Below, in pieces: positions 11,646 to 23,058 of a DNA stretch of 64,000 bases. Numbering within the stretch: the first letter of the stretch is position 1; the number at the start of each line of letters is the position of its first letter. Origin of the DNA: Euryodendron excelsum (taxonomy: Eukaryota > Streptophyta > Magnoliopsida > Ericales > Pentaphylacaceae); contig CM065387.1 in NCBI GenBank assembly GCA_033060915.1, forward strand, positions 44,665,001 to 44,729,000. Reading direction: 5' to 3'. The position numbers and the translations under genes were made by a program. The notes below the pieces were generated by a model. It was not told the DNA's origin, did not search any database, and saw only the letters and a list, made by a program, of their open reading frames with translations.

Positions 11646-13316
11646 GTAATGACGCCATATCTTCATGCAAACACCACCGCGGCTAGTTCAAGATCATGAG
11701 TAGGATAGTTCTTCTCATGTAGTTTCAACTGTCTTGAGGCATATGCAATAACTTTGCCATTTTGCATTAATACGCATCCCAAGCCTTGGTGCGAAGCATC
11801 GCTGTAAATGACAAAGCCTTCTGTTTCGGACGGAAGAGCTAAGATAGGTCCAGTCACCAACCCATTCTTCAACTCTTGGAAACTTTGCTCCCTTTCTTTA
11901 GTCCACTCGAACGAAGTATTCTTTTGAGTTAATTGAGTCAAGGGGGTAGCAATCTTTGAGAAGTCCTTTACAAATTTCCGGTAGTACCGGCTAGACCCGA
12001 GAAACTCCGAACCTCCATCACATTTGTTGGTCTTGGCCACTCCACAATTGCTTCGATCTTGGAGTGGTCAACCGATACTCTCGCCTTGTTGATGATGTGC
12101 CCCAAAAAGGATATGCTTGATAACCAAAATTCACATTTCTTCAATTTGGCATAAAGTTGTTTGTCACTTAGAATTTGAAGAGTGGTCTTCAAATGTTGCT
12201 CATGATCTGCAATACTCTTAGAATATACAAGGATATCATCAATGAACACAATAATAAATTCATCCAAGTGCGGTTTGAAAACCCGATTCATTAAATCCAT
12301 AAAAGCTGCAGGTGCATTGGTGACTCCAAAAGGCATGACCAAGAACTCGTAATGACCATATCTCGTTCTAAAGGCAGTCTTTTCTACATCCTCTGCTTTG
12401 ACCTTCAGTTGGTGGTAACCTGATCTCAAATCAATCTTCGAGAACACTTGGGCACCTTAAAGTTGATCAAACAAATCATCGATCCTAGGTAACGGATACT
12501 TATTTTTTATAGTCACTTTGTTCAACTCTCGATAATCACACAAAGTCTCATGGTACCATCCTTCTTCTTTACAAAAAGGACAGGAGCACCCCACGGTGAT
12601 ACACTAGGACGAATGAATCTTTTATCTAGCAAGTCTTGGAGTTGGGTTTTCAACTCTTTTAATTCAAGAGGGGACATACGGTAAAGAGCCTTGGAAATGG
12701 GTTGTGTACCCGGATGAATATCAATAGTGAATTCAATTTCTCGCTCTACTAATGAGCCAGACAACTCTTCAGGGAATATATCAGGAAAGTCACGAACAAT
12801 AGGAATATCTCGTAGAGATAGAGAGAAGGTTTGGGTATCAATGACACTACATAAGAAACCACGGTTTCCTTTTTTGAGTAAACGACAGGCTTTCATAGAA
12901 GAAATAAGATAAGGAGGGGGTATCACACCAACTCCTTCAAAAGTGAGTGTAGAATGATTGGGTATTTGGAATAAGACTTTCTTAAGCATACAATTAATTG
13001 TAGCATTTTGGGTAGATAACCAATCCATTCCTAGGATAACATCAAATCCATGTATATCAAAGGGTATAAGGTCGACTAACAAGGGAACATCATTCACAAG
13101 GACCTCACACATTCTATATACCATGCTACAACTTATTGAACCACCAGATGGTAAGGAAACGGATAAAATAAAATTCAATGGCTCAGGAAGGTTAGGTAAA
13201 TGATAAGCAAAGTGACTTGAAATGAATGAATGAGTAGATCTAGAATCAATAAGAATACGGGCAGAATGACCATAAATAGGGAGTATAACTGATACTACAG
13301 AATTGATGGTTGCGGT
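11646..13316 (-). pseudogene. Ty3/gypsy pol fragment (protease-RT-RNase H), broken
   Basis: Reading leftward from 13316: an aspartic protease region where the usual DSG is DSR (IDSRSTHSFIS), followed by VILGMDWLS; the protease-RT linker; RT with [48 protein letters not shown] and the catalytic variant FIDDILVYS; then RNase H with [15 protein letters not shown] and ATPLTQLT upstream. This order and these motifs are typical of plant gypsy (chromovirus-like) pol. Breaks: a one-base frameshift after RLCV near 12535, an in-frame stop near 12459, another frameshift near 11988 within the GLAG region, and another at about 11665 after AAVVFA. Coding similarity stops at about 11646, so integrase is missing, and the 5' part (gag) is cut off at 13316 by the copia LTR. 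Non-functional remnant. Confidence 0.88.
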
Positions 13317-14992
13317 TGTTGAATCAATGCCTTGATTTTGATGATAACAAAATTTGATTGAGTGATCTAATAATTCTACTTAAGTATGCAGATTAATTAT
13401 TAGATTTCTATCGTGACTTGAAGCTTATCACAATGGAGAACTTGTGATGCAAATATTAGAATGAAGGTTGATAAGCATGATGAGAGAACATATTCAGTAA
13501 AGCTAATCTTATAAGTGAATGAAGGAATTTCAAGATGATAAAAATCTTGGATTGAAGATTGATAAGAATGAAGGAATGACATATTCATCATTAGTGATTT
13601 TATAAAGAATGAAGAAATTTCACGATGATGGATGTCAAGGAAGAAGATGAAAATGATCAAAGCCTTGATTGAAAAGAAAAAGCCATATCTGTTGAAGAGT
13701 TCTCAAAGAACAGTTGAAATATAAAGAGCTTAAGTCTTAGAAGCTCTCTTGAAGATCTTGAAGAAAACTTGAATCAATGGATGAAGTCATGGTGATTGAA
13801 AAGCTCTACATGTAATTAAAAGTGAATTGATTTTATCTTGAAGAGTTGAAGGTGTTCTTGAAGTCAACATGCCTTGAAGAAGTCTTTTCAAGCCTTAAAA
13901 AGCTTAGTTGGATGATTTTTGAAGAGCTTGAAGACATTGAAGAAGATTGAAGAAATATTACAAAAGTTAAGGATTTTACTAAAAAGAGTCGACCCCTCAT
14001 GCAAAAGAGTCGACTCATTCAAACAGAGGCTGAAAATTTTGTTAGAGATCAAAAGAGTCGACTCCTCACTCTAAAAGAGTCGACTCATTCAAATAGAGAG
14101 TTGATTTTGTAGTGTCAGACAAAAAGAGTCGACCCCTAGCACAAAAGAGTCGACTGATTTGGGCAGAGCCTTGAAAAATCTGCTGAAACATAAAAAGAGT
14201 CGACCCCTGCAGCAAAAGAGTCGACTCATTTACAGTATCGACTTTATTTTTGAATGTTACACTCCGCCGTTTTTGTATCAAATGGTCTCCCATCCACCAC
14301 CAACGGCTAGAAACAATCCGTGGCTATAAATACAAGATCCCTACAGCTTCTAAACATAAAAAAGAGTGATTATAGCTGCTGAATCAACATCTTGAAGTTG
14401 AAATTTGCTGTGCTCCAACTGCTACATCTTTTTGCTGAGTGATTAAGGTTATCTATTAAGCTATTCTTGTTCATCCACTCTTTAAGAGAGTTATTATCTG
14501 TAAAATCTTTATTCATTTCACTTGGGTGGGTTTGTAAACCTGTGAGTTTGAGTGAAGCTTGGACAAAATCACTTGTAAGTTTGAGAGAAGCTTGAACAAA
14601 ATCACTTGTAAGTTTGAGAGAAGCTTGGACAAAATCACTTGGATTGTGAGAGTTTGGGGAAGAGCTCTTGTAAGAGTGAGCTAGGCACTTGTAGCAAAAC
14701 TAGCAGCTGTGTAAGGGACTTTACATAGTAGAATACATTCGAAAGGATCGAAAAAGAGAGGACGTAGGCAAGGTTGGCCGAACCTCTATAAATCTGGTGC
14801 TCTTTTTTTCTTGCTTTGTTTTGCTTATTTGCTTACTATACTTGCTTGCATTGTGTTCCATTATTTGCTTGATTGATTTATACTTAGATTAATTATTGTA
14901 AAAATACATAAATTGTTTTCAACTGTATTATTTGATATAAATTTTATAAAACCCAATTCACCCCCCTCTTGGGTTGCCTTCTTGGGCCAACA
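13317..14992 (+). mobile_element. 5' LTR of a copia element, 1.68 kb
   Basis: Begins TGTTGAATCAATGCC with the plant-copia motif TTTTGATGATAACAAA just after it, and ends TTGGGCCAACA, directly before a primer-binding site. It inserted into gypsy pol at 13316. The U3 holds a four-unit 71-bp array of GTCGAC palindromes (13982-14228), then a TATA box TATAAATA at 14325-14332. No matching 3' LTR is present in the window, so the target duplication cannot be checked; the five bases to the left are GCGGT. Confidence 0.85.
13982..14228. repeat. 71-bp tandem array of paired GTCGAC palindromes in U3
   Basis: GAGTCGAC starts at 13986/14007, 14055/14077, 14126/14147 and 14197/14218. Pair members are 21-22 bp apart and pairs recur every 69-71 bp. 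The first member usually reads AAAAGAGTCGACCCC and the second AAAAGAGTCGACTCATT; several contain the full 10-bp palindrome GAGTCGACTC. The array ends about 100 bp before the TATA box. Confidence 0.9.
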
Positions 14993-14994
14993 AT

Positions 14995-15006
14995 TGGTAT
15001 CAGAGC
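14995..15006 (+). promoter_or_regulatory. Primer-binding site (initiator tRNA-Met type)
   Basis: TGGTATCAGAGC, two bases after the LTR end. This is the standard plant primer site complementary to the 3' end of initiator methionine tRNA, used to prime minus-strand DNA synthesis. It fixes the LTR boundary and the plus orientation of the element. Confidence 0.95.
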
Positions 15007-15048
15007 TTGTGCTCTAGTTTAAAGACTTAATATCGTTAGAGTTGATCC

Positions 15049-16593
15049 ATGCCAAGCATGTTTGGAAGCTCTCTTGGTGAAAGTCAATCCACGAATAGAC
15101 CTCTTTTGTTTAATGGAACAAACTATAACTATTGGAAGAATAGAATGAGAATTTATATTTAATCTGTTGACTATGAATTATAGAGGATTATCGTTAATAG
15201 TCCTAAGAGTCCCAGCAAGTTTATTGAAAGGAAAGTTATCCCTAAACCAGAAAATTAATGGGATGAGAATGACTTGAAGCTTATGCAATCTAATGCTAAA
15301 GCTATGAACATTCTTTATTGTGCATTAGACCCAAATGAGTTCAATAGAATCTCTACCTGTGAATCTGCTAAAAAAATTTAGGACAGACTTGAAGTGACTC
15401 ATGAAGGGACCAATCAGGTCAAAGAGTCCAAGATTAACATTCTTGTGCATAATTACGAATTATTTAGAATGAAATCTGATGAGTCTATAACTGAAATGTT
15501 CACAAGATTCACTGACGTTGTTAATGGTTTAAAGTCTCTTGGAAGAGTATATCCTAACAGTGAGCAGGTGAGAAATATTCTGAGATCATTGCCAAAGACA
15601 TGGGAAGCAAAGGTGACAGCCATACAAGAAGCTAAAGACCTCAACACTCTACCTCTTGAAGAGCTTCTTGGCTCTCTCATGACCTATGAGCTAACCCGAA
15701 AACAGAATGCTCAAGAAGAAGAGGACAAGAGAAAGAAGTCAATTGCATTCAAGTCCACTACATTAGAAAATGAATCTGGAAGTGAAGAAGAAGGTGAGAA
15801 AGATCTTGCCCTCATCATAAGGAAATTCAAGAGATTCATGAAAAGAAGGTGGAAAAGAGGAAAGAAGTTTGAAGCAAAAGGTAAATCAAATAACAAGAAT
15901 TCAACCATCATATGCTATGAATGCAAAAAGCCAGGACACATGAAAATTGAGTGTCCTCAGCTGAAAAAGAAAGAAAAGAAAGGAAGATGGAAGAAGGCTC
16001 TAGCTATAACATGGAGTGAAAGTGAAGATTCAAGCTCAGATGAATTTGAAATTCATGAAGTCGCTAACCTATGTCTTATGGCACATGAAAAAGAAACAGA
16101 TGTAACTAATTCTGATTTTTCATTTATTGAATTACAAAATGCTTTCGATGAGTTGATTGTTGAATTTAAAAAGCTAGACATAAAAAACAATCTTCTTAAG
16201 AAAATGGTATCCACTCTCACAGAAGAAAGTGAAGAGTTACAAAATGAAAATGAGATTTTGAAAGAGGAAAACTCTGTTTTGAAAGAAAAAGTCACTGATT
16301 TAGAAAAATCTCTTTCTAAATGTATTGCTGGAAGAGAAAAACTTGATGCTATGCTTGGGAAACGAAATTACTCTTTTGACAAGGCTGAAATAGGTTACAA
16401 TGCTTTTAAACATAAAAAGGTTTCAAAAGCTACAATCACATGTTTCTATTGTCATAAGAGAGGTCACTTTGCAAATCAATGTTTCCTTATACAAAAATCT
16501 CATGCTGCTAAGAAAGCTTGGGTTCCAAAAGGAACATTAAAGACTAACCCCGCTGGACCCAAGATGATTTGGGTACCAAAGGTCAAAGGTTGA
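15049..16593 (+). pseudogene. Copia gag, with premature stops
   Basis: The capsid/nucleocapsid frame starts at ATG 15049 and stays in a single frame to TGA 16593, interrupted by at least four stops before 15394 (first at 15160-15162). From 15394 it is open for 399 residues. Visible features: the copia gag core around LFRMKSDESITEMFTRF; a Lys-rich region; two CCHC zinc knuckles, CYECKKPGHMKIEC and CFYCHKRGHFANQC; and between them a heptad-rich coiled coil (about 16170-16330). Two knuckles plus a long coiled coil recall SIRE-like copia gag. The internal stops sit where Trp or Gln codons are expected (for example TAG for TGG before DRLEVTHEGT), as cytosine deamination would produce. Not functional in this copy. 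Confidence 0.9.
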
Positions 16594-16608
16594 ATTGCTT
16601 GTTTTGTA

Positions 16609-19600
16609 GGTATGTCTTCAAGCCAATTCCAAAACAGATCAATAGTACTTGGACAGTGGCTGTTCAAGACATATGACTGGAAATGAAACTCAATTCATTT
16701 CTCTCACACCAAAGAATGGAAGATTGGTTACTTTTGGAGATAATAGCAAAGGCAAGATCATCGGTATAGGTAATATTGGTAAAAATTCTTCAACATTTAT
16801 TGATAATGTTTTACTTGTTAAAGGTTTTAAGCACAACCTGTTGAGTATTAGTCAATTGTGTGACAAAAGTTGCAAAGTAGTGTTTGAATCTTCTAAATGT
16901 GATGTAGTAAACATAAATGATAATAAGATCATATTAACTGGTCATAGACAAGACAATATTTACACTTTCAACTTAAATGAATTATCTTCTTGTAAAATCA
17001 AATGCCTTGCTGCTGTGAATAATGAGGATAGTTGGTTGTGGCATAGAAGGCTTAGTCATATTAGTATGAGCATTCTTTCAAAAATTTCAAAAAATGAGTT
17101 AGTAAATGGTCTTCTCAAACTCAAATTTGAAAAAGACAAAACTTGTGATGCATGTCAAATGGGAAAGCAAACCAGAGTTTCTTTTAAATCCACAAACATG
17201 CTCTCTACTTCTAGACCATTACAATTATTGCATATGGATTTGTTTGGACCAACTAGAACTTTAAGTTTAGCTCGTAAACAATATGCTCTTGTCATTGTTG
17301 ATGATTACTCAAGATTTACATGGACATTTTTTTTAGCTCACAAAGATGAAACAATTAGTTTCTTCATGAAGTTTTGTAAAAAGGTTCAAAACAAAAAGGG
17401 ATTTACAATCACAGCAATTAGGACTGACCATGGTGGTGAGTTTGATTGCAAATCTTTTGAAATATATTGTGATGAAAATGGTTTTGAACATAACTTTTCA
17501 GCACTTAGAACTCCTCAACAAAATGGAGTTGTTGAAAGGAAAAACAGAATTTTGAAAGAAATGGGGAGAACAATGCTTTGTGAAAATAATTTGCCAAAAT
17601 ATTTTTGGGCTGAAGCTGTTAACACAGCTTGCTATGTGTTAAACAGAGTTTTGGTGAGAAATTTTTTAAATAAAACCCTATATGAGCTTTGGAAAAACAA
17701 GAAACCAAATGTTTCATATTTTAGAGCTTTTGGATGCAAATGTTTTGTGTTGAGTAACAATAATGACAACCTTGGTAAATTTGATGCAAAATCTGATGTT
17801 GCTGTCTTTCTAGGATATTCCTCACATAGCAAGGCCTATAGAGTTTACAATAAGAAAACTTTAGTTGTTGAAGAATCAATTCATGTTTCCTTTGATGAAC
17901 TAAACTCTCTGTCTAGAAAGGTTGTGAGTGATGATGCAGATGATGTGGAGGAAAGTATGGACAAGCTGAATATCAATCCAACTCAAAGTAAAGGTCCACC
18001 ACAAGAGAAAGGAAACCAAGATATTCCTTCAAGCCAACAAGATGAGAAAGCCAAAGGAATGGAAGTTTATCCATAACCATCCTACAAAGCAAATACTAGG
18101 TGATCCATCTTAAGGGGTAAGAACAAAATCATCTCTTAGAAATGTATGTAATCATATTGCTTTTCTTTCACAAATAGAACCAAAATGTTTTCAAGATGCT
18201 GAAAATGATGAATCATGGATTATGGCCATACAAGAAGAGTTAAATCAATTTGAAAGGAATAAGGTATGGAATCTTGTTTCTAGGCCTGAAGATCATCCTG
18301 TAATTGGAACTAAATGGGTGTTTAGAAATAAGATGGATGAATCTAGAATTGTTGTTAGAAATAAGGCAAGACTTGTAGCTCAAGGCTATAGTCAAGAAGA
18401 GGGAATTGATTTTGATGAAACTTTTGCACCTGTAGCTAGATTAGAAGCTATTAGAATGTTGCTTGCATTTTCATGTTTCAAAAATTTCAAACTTTATCAA
18501 ATGGATGTGAAAAATGTATTTTTTTAATGGTTTTATATCTGAAGAGGTGTATGTTGAACAACCACCTGGTTTTGAAAATCCTTTATTTCCGAATCATGTT
18601 TTCAAACTTACTAAAGCCTTATATGGTTTAAAGCAAGCCCCAAGGGCCTGGTATGAAAGGTTAAGCAAATTTTTGACAGAAAATAGTTTTACAAAGGGAA
18701 AGGTTGATACAACTCTCTTTATAAAGGTTAAAGATCATGACATGTTACTTGTGCAAATTTATGTTGATGACATTATATTTGACTCTACTAATGAAAAGCT
18801 TTGCAAGGAATTTGCTAAGTGTATGCAGGGTGAGTTTGAGATGAGCATGATGGGTGAGCTCAATTATTTCCTTGGACTTTAAATCAAATAATCAAAGGAA
18901 GGAATCTTCATTAACCAAGCTAAATACATCAAAGATCTATTTAAAAAGTTTGGGCTATAAAATGCAAAACCATTGAGCACCCCTATGAATACTTCAACAA
19001 AGCTTGACAGTGATTAGAAAGGTATTTCGGTAGATACTAAGCTATATAGAAGTATGACAAGCTCATTGCTTTACTTAACTGCTAGTAGGCCTGATATTAT
19101 GTTTAGTGTATGCTTGTGTGCTTGCTTTCAATCTAATCCTAAGGAATCACATGTTGTTGCTGTTAAACGAATATTTAGATACCTTAAGCACACACCTAAT
19201 CTTGGATTGTGGTATCCTAGAGGCACATCTTTGAACTTAATTGGTTATTCAAATGTTGACTATGATGGTAGTAAGGTTGATAGAAAGAGCACTAGTGACT
19301 CTTGTCAATTTCTTGAAAATATGCTTGTTACTTGGTTTAGTAAGAAACAAAGCTCAGTTGCCATTTCCACAGCTGAGGTTGAGTATATTGCAGCCGGAAG
19401 TTGTTGTGCACAAATTCTTTGGATAAAACATCAACTGGAGGATTTTGGTTTAACATTTGAACATATTCCGATTAGATGTGATAACACAAGTGCCATCAAT
19501 CTAACTAAAAATCCTATCCAACACTTTCGTACAAAGCATATTGAGATTAAACATCATTTTATTCGTGATCATGTACAAAAAGGTGATATCTTGCTTGATT

Positions 19601-19707
19601 TTGTGAGTACTGAACATCAACTTGCTGATATATTCACAAAACCTTTAAGTGAAGATAGATTTTGTATGATTAGGAGAGAATTGGGGATGAGCAATCCTTT
19701 ATCTTGA
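16609..19707 (+). pseudogene. Copia pol (protease-integrase-RT-RNase H), broken
   Basis: Domain order is copia: protease with DSGCSRHMTG (16649); integrase zinc finger (HRRLSH...CDACQ) and catalytic D-D-E in HMDLFGPT, RTDHGGEF and QNGVVERKN; then RT with [31 protein letters not shown] and catalytic YVDD (18765-18776); then RNase H with DRKSTS and a C-terminal FTKPLSEDRF. Breaks seen: a TAG just before the protease motif, a frameshift near 18050-18062 between integrase and RT, a stop near 18111, a one-base frameshift in a T-run at 18520-18526, and several stops between 18880 and 19020. Each piece is still readable (475, 101, 122 and 217 residues), so the element is fairly young but dead. It is one frame off gag. 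Confidence 0.92.
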
Positions 19708-19817
19708 ATGCTTAGATGTTTATATGTGTTTGATAATGCATATGTACCTTTGAAATAGATTATGAACTTGTTCGATGCATTTCATAGCTCTTAAAAATAC
19801 ATCTCTGCATTTCTGAA

Positions 19818-19996
19818 GGAAAAGAGTTGACTCATGCCTTCAATGAGTCAACCCCTGAATTTTGGAATTAGCTCCAGAAATTCTCTATTGAAAAGAGTTA
19901 ACTCCTCTTGCCAAAAGAGTCGACTCATTTGAATAGAAAGCTAAAGAAAGTCTTCCTCACAAAAATGAGTCGACCCTTTTAAGCCAAGAGTCGACC
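19818..19996. repeat. Second GTCGAC-pair array, downstream of pol
   Basis: Motif starts at 19824/19845, 19895/19917 and 19967/19988: pairs 21-22 bp apart, period 71-72 bp, the same geometry as the LTR array. Several copies have decayed (GTTGAC, GTCAAC, GTTAAC). A TATA-like TATAAAA follows at 20022-20028. Confidence 0.85.
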
Positions 19997-20021
19997 CATT
20001 ACCCTCAAACTGATTTAAAAC

Positions 20022-20028
20022 TATAAAA
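20022..20028 (+). promoter_or_regulatory. TATA-like box after the downstream array
   Basis: TATAAAA lies 34 bp after the last GTCGAC-type motif. It mirrors the array-then-TATA order of the 5' LTR, but the sequence between array and TATA does not match the LTR. Promoter activity is inference. Confidence 0.35.
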
Positions 20029-20411
20029 CCTCATCTCCCAAAGGAAAATGAAGACCTCTGCTTCTACATTTCATATTTTTTATTTTTGAACATTTACCTT
20101 AAATAGAGTGGCAAGTCATTCTATAAGAAATATGTAATATCTTGTGAATGATTCTCTTTGTTAAACTCTCTCAATATTTCTTCATGTATGAATGATTATA
20201 AAAATGATGTGTTTTGAATCTCCTTGTTTTATCATTGCTAATTTCCTTGTGGCTGTTGCATGAAGTGAATGGTTTAACTGATTTGATCATTGTCTTTTTC
20301 ATAACAATCATTTTATTCTACTTGTTTTTGGTATTGTACCTGTTTGTATTCTCCATCTATTTTTCTTTTTTATGATTTGACAAAAAGAGGGAGAGATATT
20401 CTCAAAAAGTC

Positions 20412-20935
20412 AAAAAGGGGGAGAAAACAGTACATGAGTAGATTTCATTATCTGGTACTAAATGTTTGACATGAAGTTATATTGCAATGAGGCATCAACT
20501 GCAAAAGTAAGGGGGATCATTGGTTTGATGAAAAAGAAGAAAAATGAAGTATGAATATTCTAAAGAAGCATAAAATACAATGAATGCAGTATGAATATTC
20601 TGCATTTCCAGATGCCTACATGCCCTGAACATCTAAGTTCGAATCTGCTTTGCCTTAAATTTGAAACCTTATTTGGAGCATATGTTTGGTAAGAAAGGGG
20701 AGCAAAAGCATGAATATTGTGACTTTCTATGTGCTTATATGTTATGAATCTCCAAGTTTGTTGAATGTTTTGATTGAATTTGAAAAATACTTTCAAGCAC
20801 AAAGTACAAAAGGAAGGGGGAGCAAATGTTTGGTAAGAAACTTTCTTGTTTTTGTAACTTTGGTAGTTACCACATGTGGGGCAAACCTTGACAATTTGGT
20901 GAATTTTGCCTCGTATTCAGTTACCGTCATGTTTC
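20412..20935 (+). other. Copia 3' non-coding region: polypurine tracts and local repeats
   Basis: Polypurine tracts occur at 20384-20394, 20412-20424 (AAAAAGGGGGAGAAAA) and 20810-20822 (AAAGGAAGGGGGAGCAAA), the kind that prime plus-strand synthesis just before a 3' LTR in copia elements. A unit of about 140 bp is imperfectly repeated: GGAGCA..TGTTTGGTAAGAAA recurs near 20675 and 20818, and ATGAATATTCT/GTG recurs near 20550, 20590 and 20710. The expected 3' LTR (TGTTGAATC...) does not follow; near 20936 the sequence becomes Tat-type LTR. Confidence 0.55.
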
Positions 20936-23058
20936 TTTGAATTAGAGTCAAAATAGTTGTTTTCAAAATCACACTCCTAAAATGATTCTAGCCATTCCAT
21001 GGTTAGAGTTGTCTTAGGAAAGTGTTATATTCAATATGACCATCAAGGTCCAAATTTGGGTTCAAACCCTACTTATTTTCAAGAAATCACAACTCTAAGA
21101 TGATTCTAGTTATTTAATGATTCGGATTGTTTTAAGAAAGTGTTACATTTAAAAAAACTATCAAAATCCATACTAGGGTTTCAAACCCTAGTTGTTATCA
21201 AAATCACAATCTTAGAATGATTATAGTTTTCTCATAATTATAATCGTTTTAGGAAAGTGAGATATTTAAGAGATTTTCAAAGATCTATATTCAAATCTTC
21301 ATAAAATTGTTTTGCAAATCTACTTTCTAAAAATTCTTCTCAAAGATTTTTTTTCAAAAACCCTTTGTCTTGAAGTCCAAGTCAAAACCCTAGAATCCAT
21401 TTTTAGGAAATCCTAGTTTTCTCACCTAAAATCATGGCTTTTTATTTACATCAAATCCTAGATTTTCAAAACCTTTTTCTACATAAAATCATAAATTTCC
21501 TAATTCAAAAGTCACATAAAATCATAGGTTTCCAAAATCAAAACTTTCCAATTTTAAGTCAAATCAAATATTTTGCAATTCTAATCTTTCCAAATTTCAA
21601 AAGTAAAACTTTCGTTTTTCAATTGAAATCCAATCTTTTCAATTCAAATGCATCGCCTAAACCCTAGATCCTTGGATTGCTTAAATCCTTAGTTATCTCA
21701 AACCTAGGTCAAACCTTTCCAAACTCAACTTTTCAAATTCAATATTTCTTAAATCATAGCTTTCCAAATCTGGACTTTTCAAATTTCAAATTCAAACTTT
21801 TCTTAATTCAAGACTTTCCTAAATCATTTCTTTTCAAATTTCAAATTCAAATCTTTCCAAAATTAAGTCTTTTCTAAAATGGAAACTTTTCAAAATCAAA
21901 CATTTCGAAATTCAAAATTTTTTTAAAATGAAACTTCTCTAATTTAAAACTTTCCTAAAATCAAACGGTTCTATTTCAAGTGTATGTTTCAACCCTAAGT
22001 TGCATACTCCCTAAAAGGCCAAAATCTTAGTTTAACCCCTAAAATATAGTTAGGAAACTTCAACTCCTTTCTAAATCAAGATGGTTTTCAAATTTCAATT
22101 CAAGTCAAGGTAATTTTAAAGTTTAACTCAATCTTTTCAAAATAAGTCCAAGTTATATACTTCAAAGTTTGATTCAAATCAAAGTTAATTTCAAATCAAA
22201 ATTCAATTTCAAATCTTTCAATCAAATTTTCTAAAGGCCTCAAATTGTCTTTTTAAAGTAAACAAGACCCCAAAGTATCTATTTTCAATTGAACTCTAAA
22301 TTCGAATTATGGCTGACCTGATTCCCAACAAAGGGATACGTAGACAACACTCATGAGTGTGGTCATAACCTTTTTCAAGTTTTCAATTTCCACAACCTTT
22401 TTCAAGTTTTCAATTTCCACAACCTTCTTCAAGTTTTTAATTTCCACAACCTTTTTCAAAATTTCAATTCTCTTTTTTAAAATCTCTCTTCAAATCCTTT
22501 TCATGCACTTACATATCATACATCAACTCATCCTTAAAGTGATGACTCAAACTTCTTTCTAAAATTCTCAAAGTGGATACAATCGGACATTGGATAGTCG
22601 AAGATTCTGAATGAGTGAACCAAGGGTAAAAAGATATGTAAATACCACAAGGGCGGAATAGGGTGATAGTTTAGTGCATCTTCCCTATACTTAACCCACT
22701 TCTGAACTTAGAGTTACTGTTTTTGTAAGACGAAAAATGAAGTTATTTTTAAAAAATGGCTTAAATTTTTTCAAAGATTGTCAAACAACTTGTTTTCTCC
22801 AAAAATTCTCTCTTGAGAAAGTTTTCTAAAATCTTTTTAAAAATCATAACTTAATTTTTGGATTATATTTAGTTTTAGGTGACATAAGTCGCCTTAACAA
22901 ATTTAAGTGACGACTCTAAACTTTTTGCCAAAACTCTTATTCAAGTTAATTTTCAATTCAAATCTATTCGTACTTGTCATTCTAAGGAGATGAGTTTTAA
23001 CGAGAGAATATTGTATATTTTTTCACTATTTTTGAATGCGAAAAATCGGACCGCAACA
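20936..23058 (+). mobile_element. Tat/Ogre-type LTR fragment (3' part)
   Basis: From about 20950 (TTTTCAAAATCACACTCCTA) the sequence is colinear with the reverse complement of 39860-37465, through the long pyrimidine-rich low-complexity stretch (TTTCAAATTC-type units), the GGATACGTAGACAAC segment near 22335 and the GTCGCC...GACGACTC block near 22890. It ends AAAAATCGGACCGCAACA at 23058, matching the GCGCAACA terminus of the LTR at 49763. The 5' part of the LTR is missing, and no primer-binding site follows the end. Confidence 0.75.

Noticed and set aside
13982..14228. Regular repeat-and-spacer pattern that looks like a CRISPR array
   Set aside because: The repeats are short palindromes in the U3 of a plant LTR, spacers are themselves similar, and the DNA is eukaryotic.
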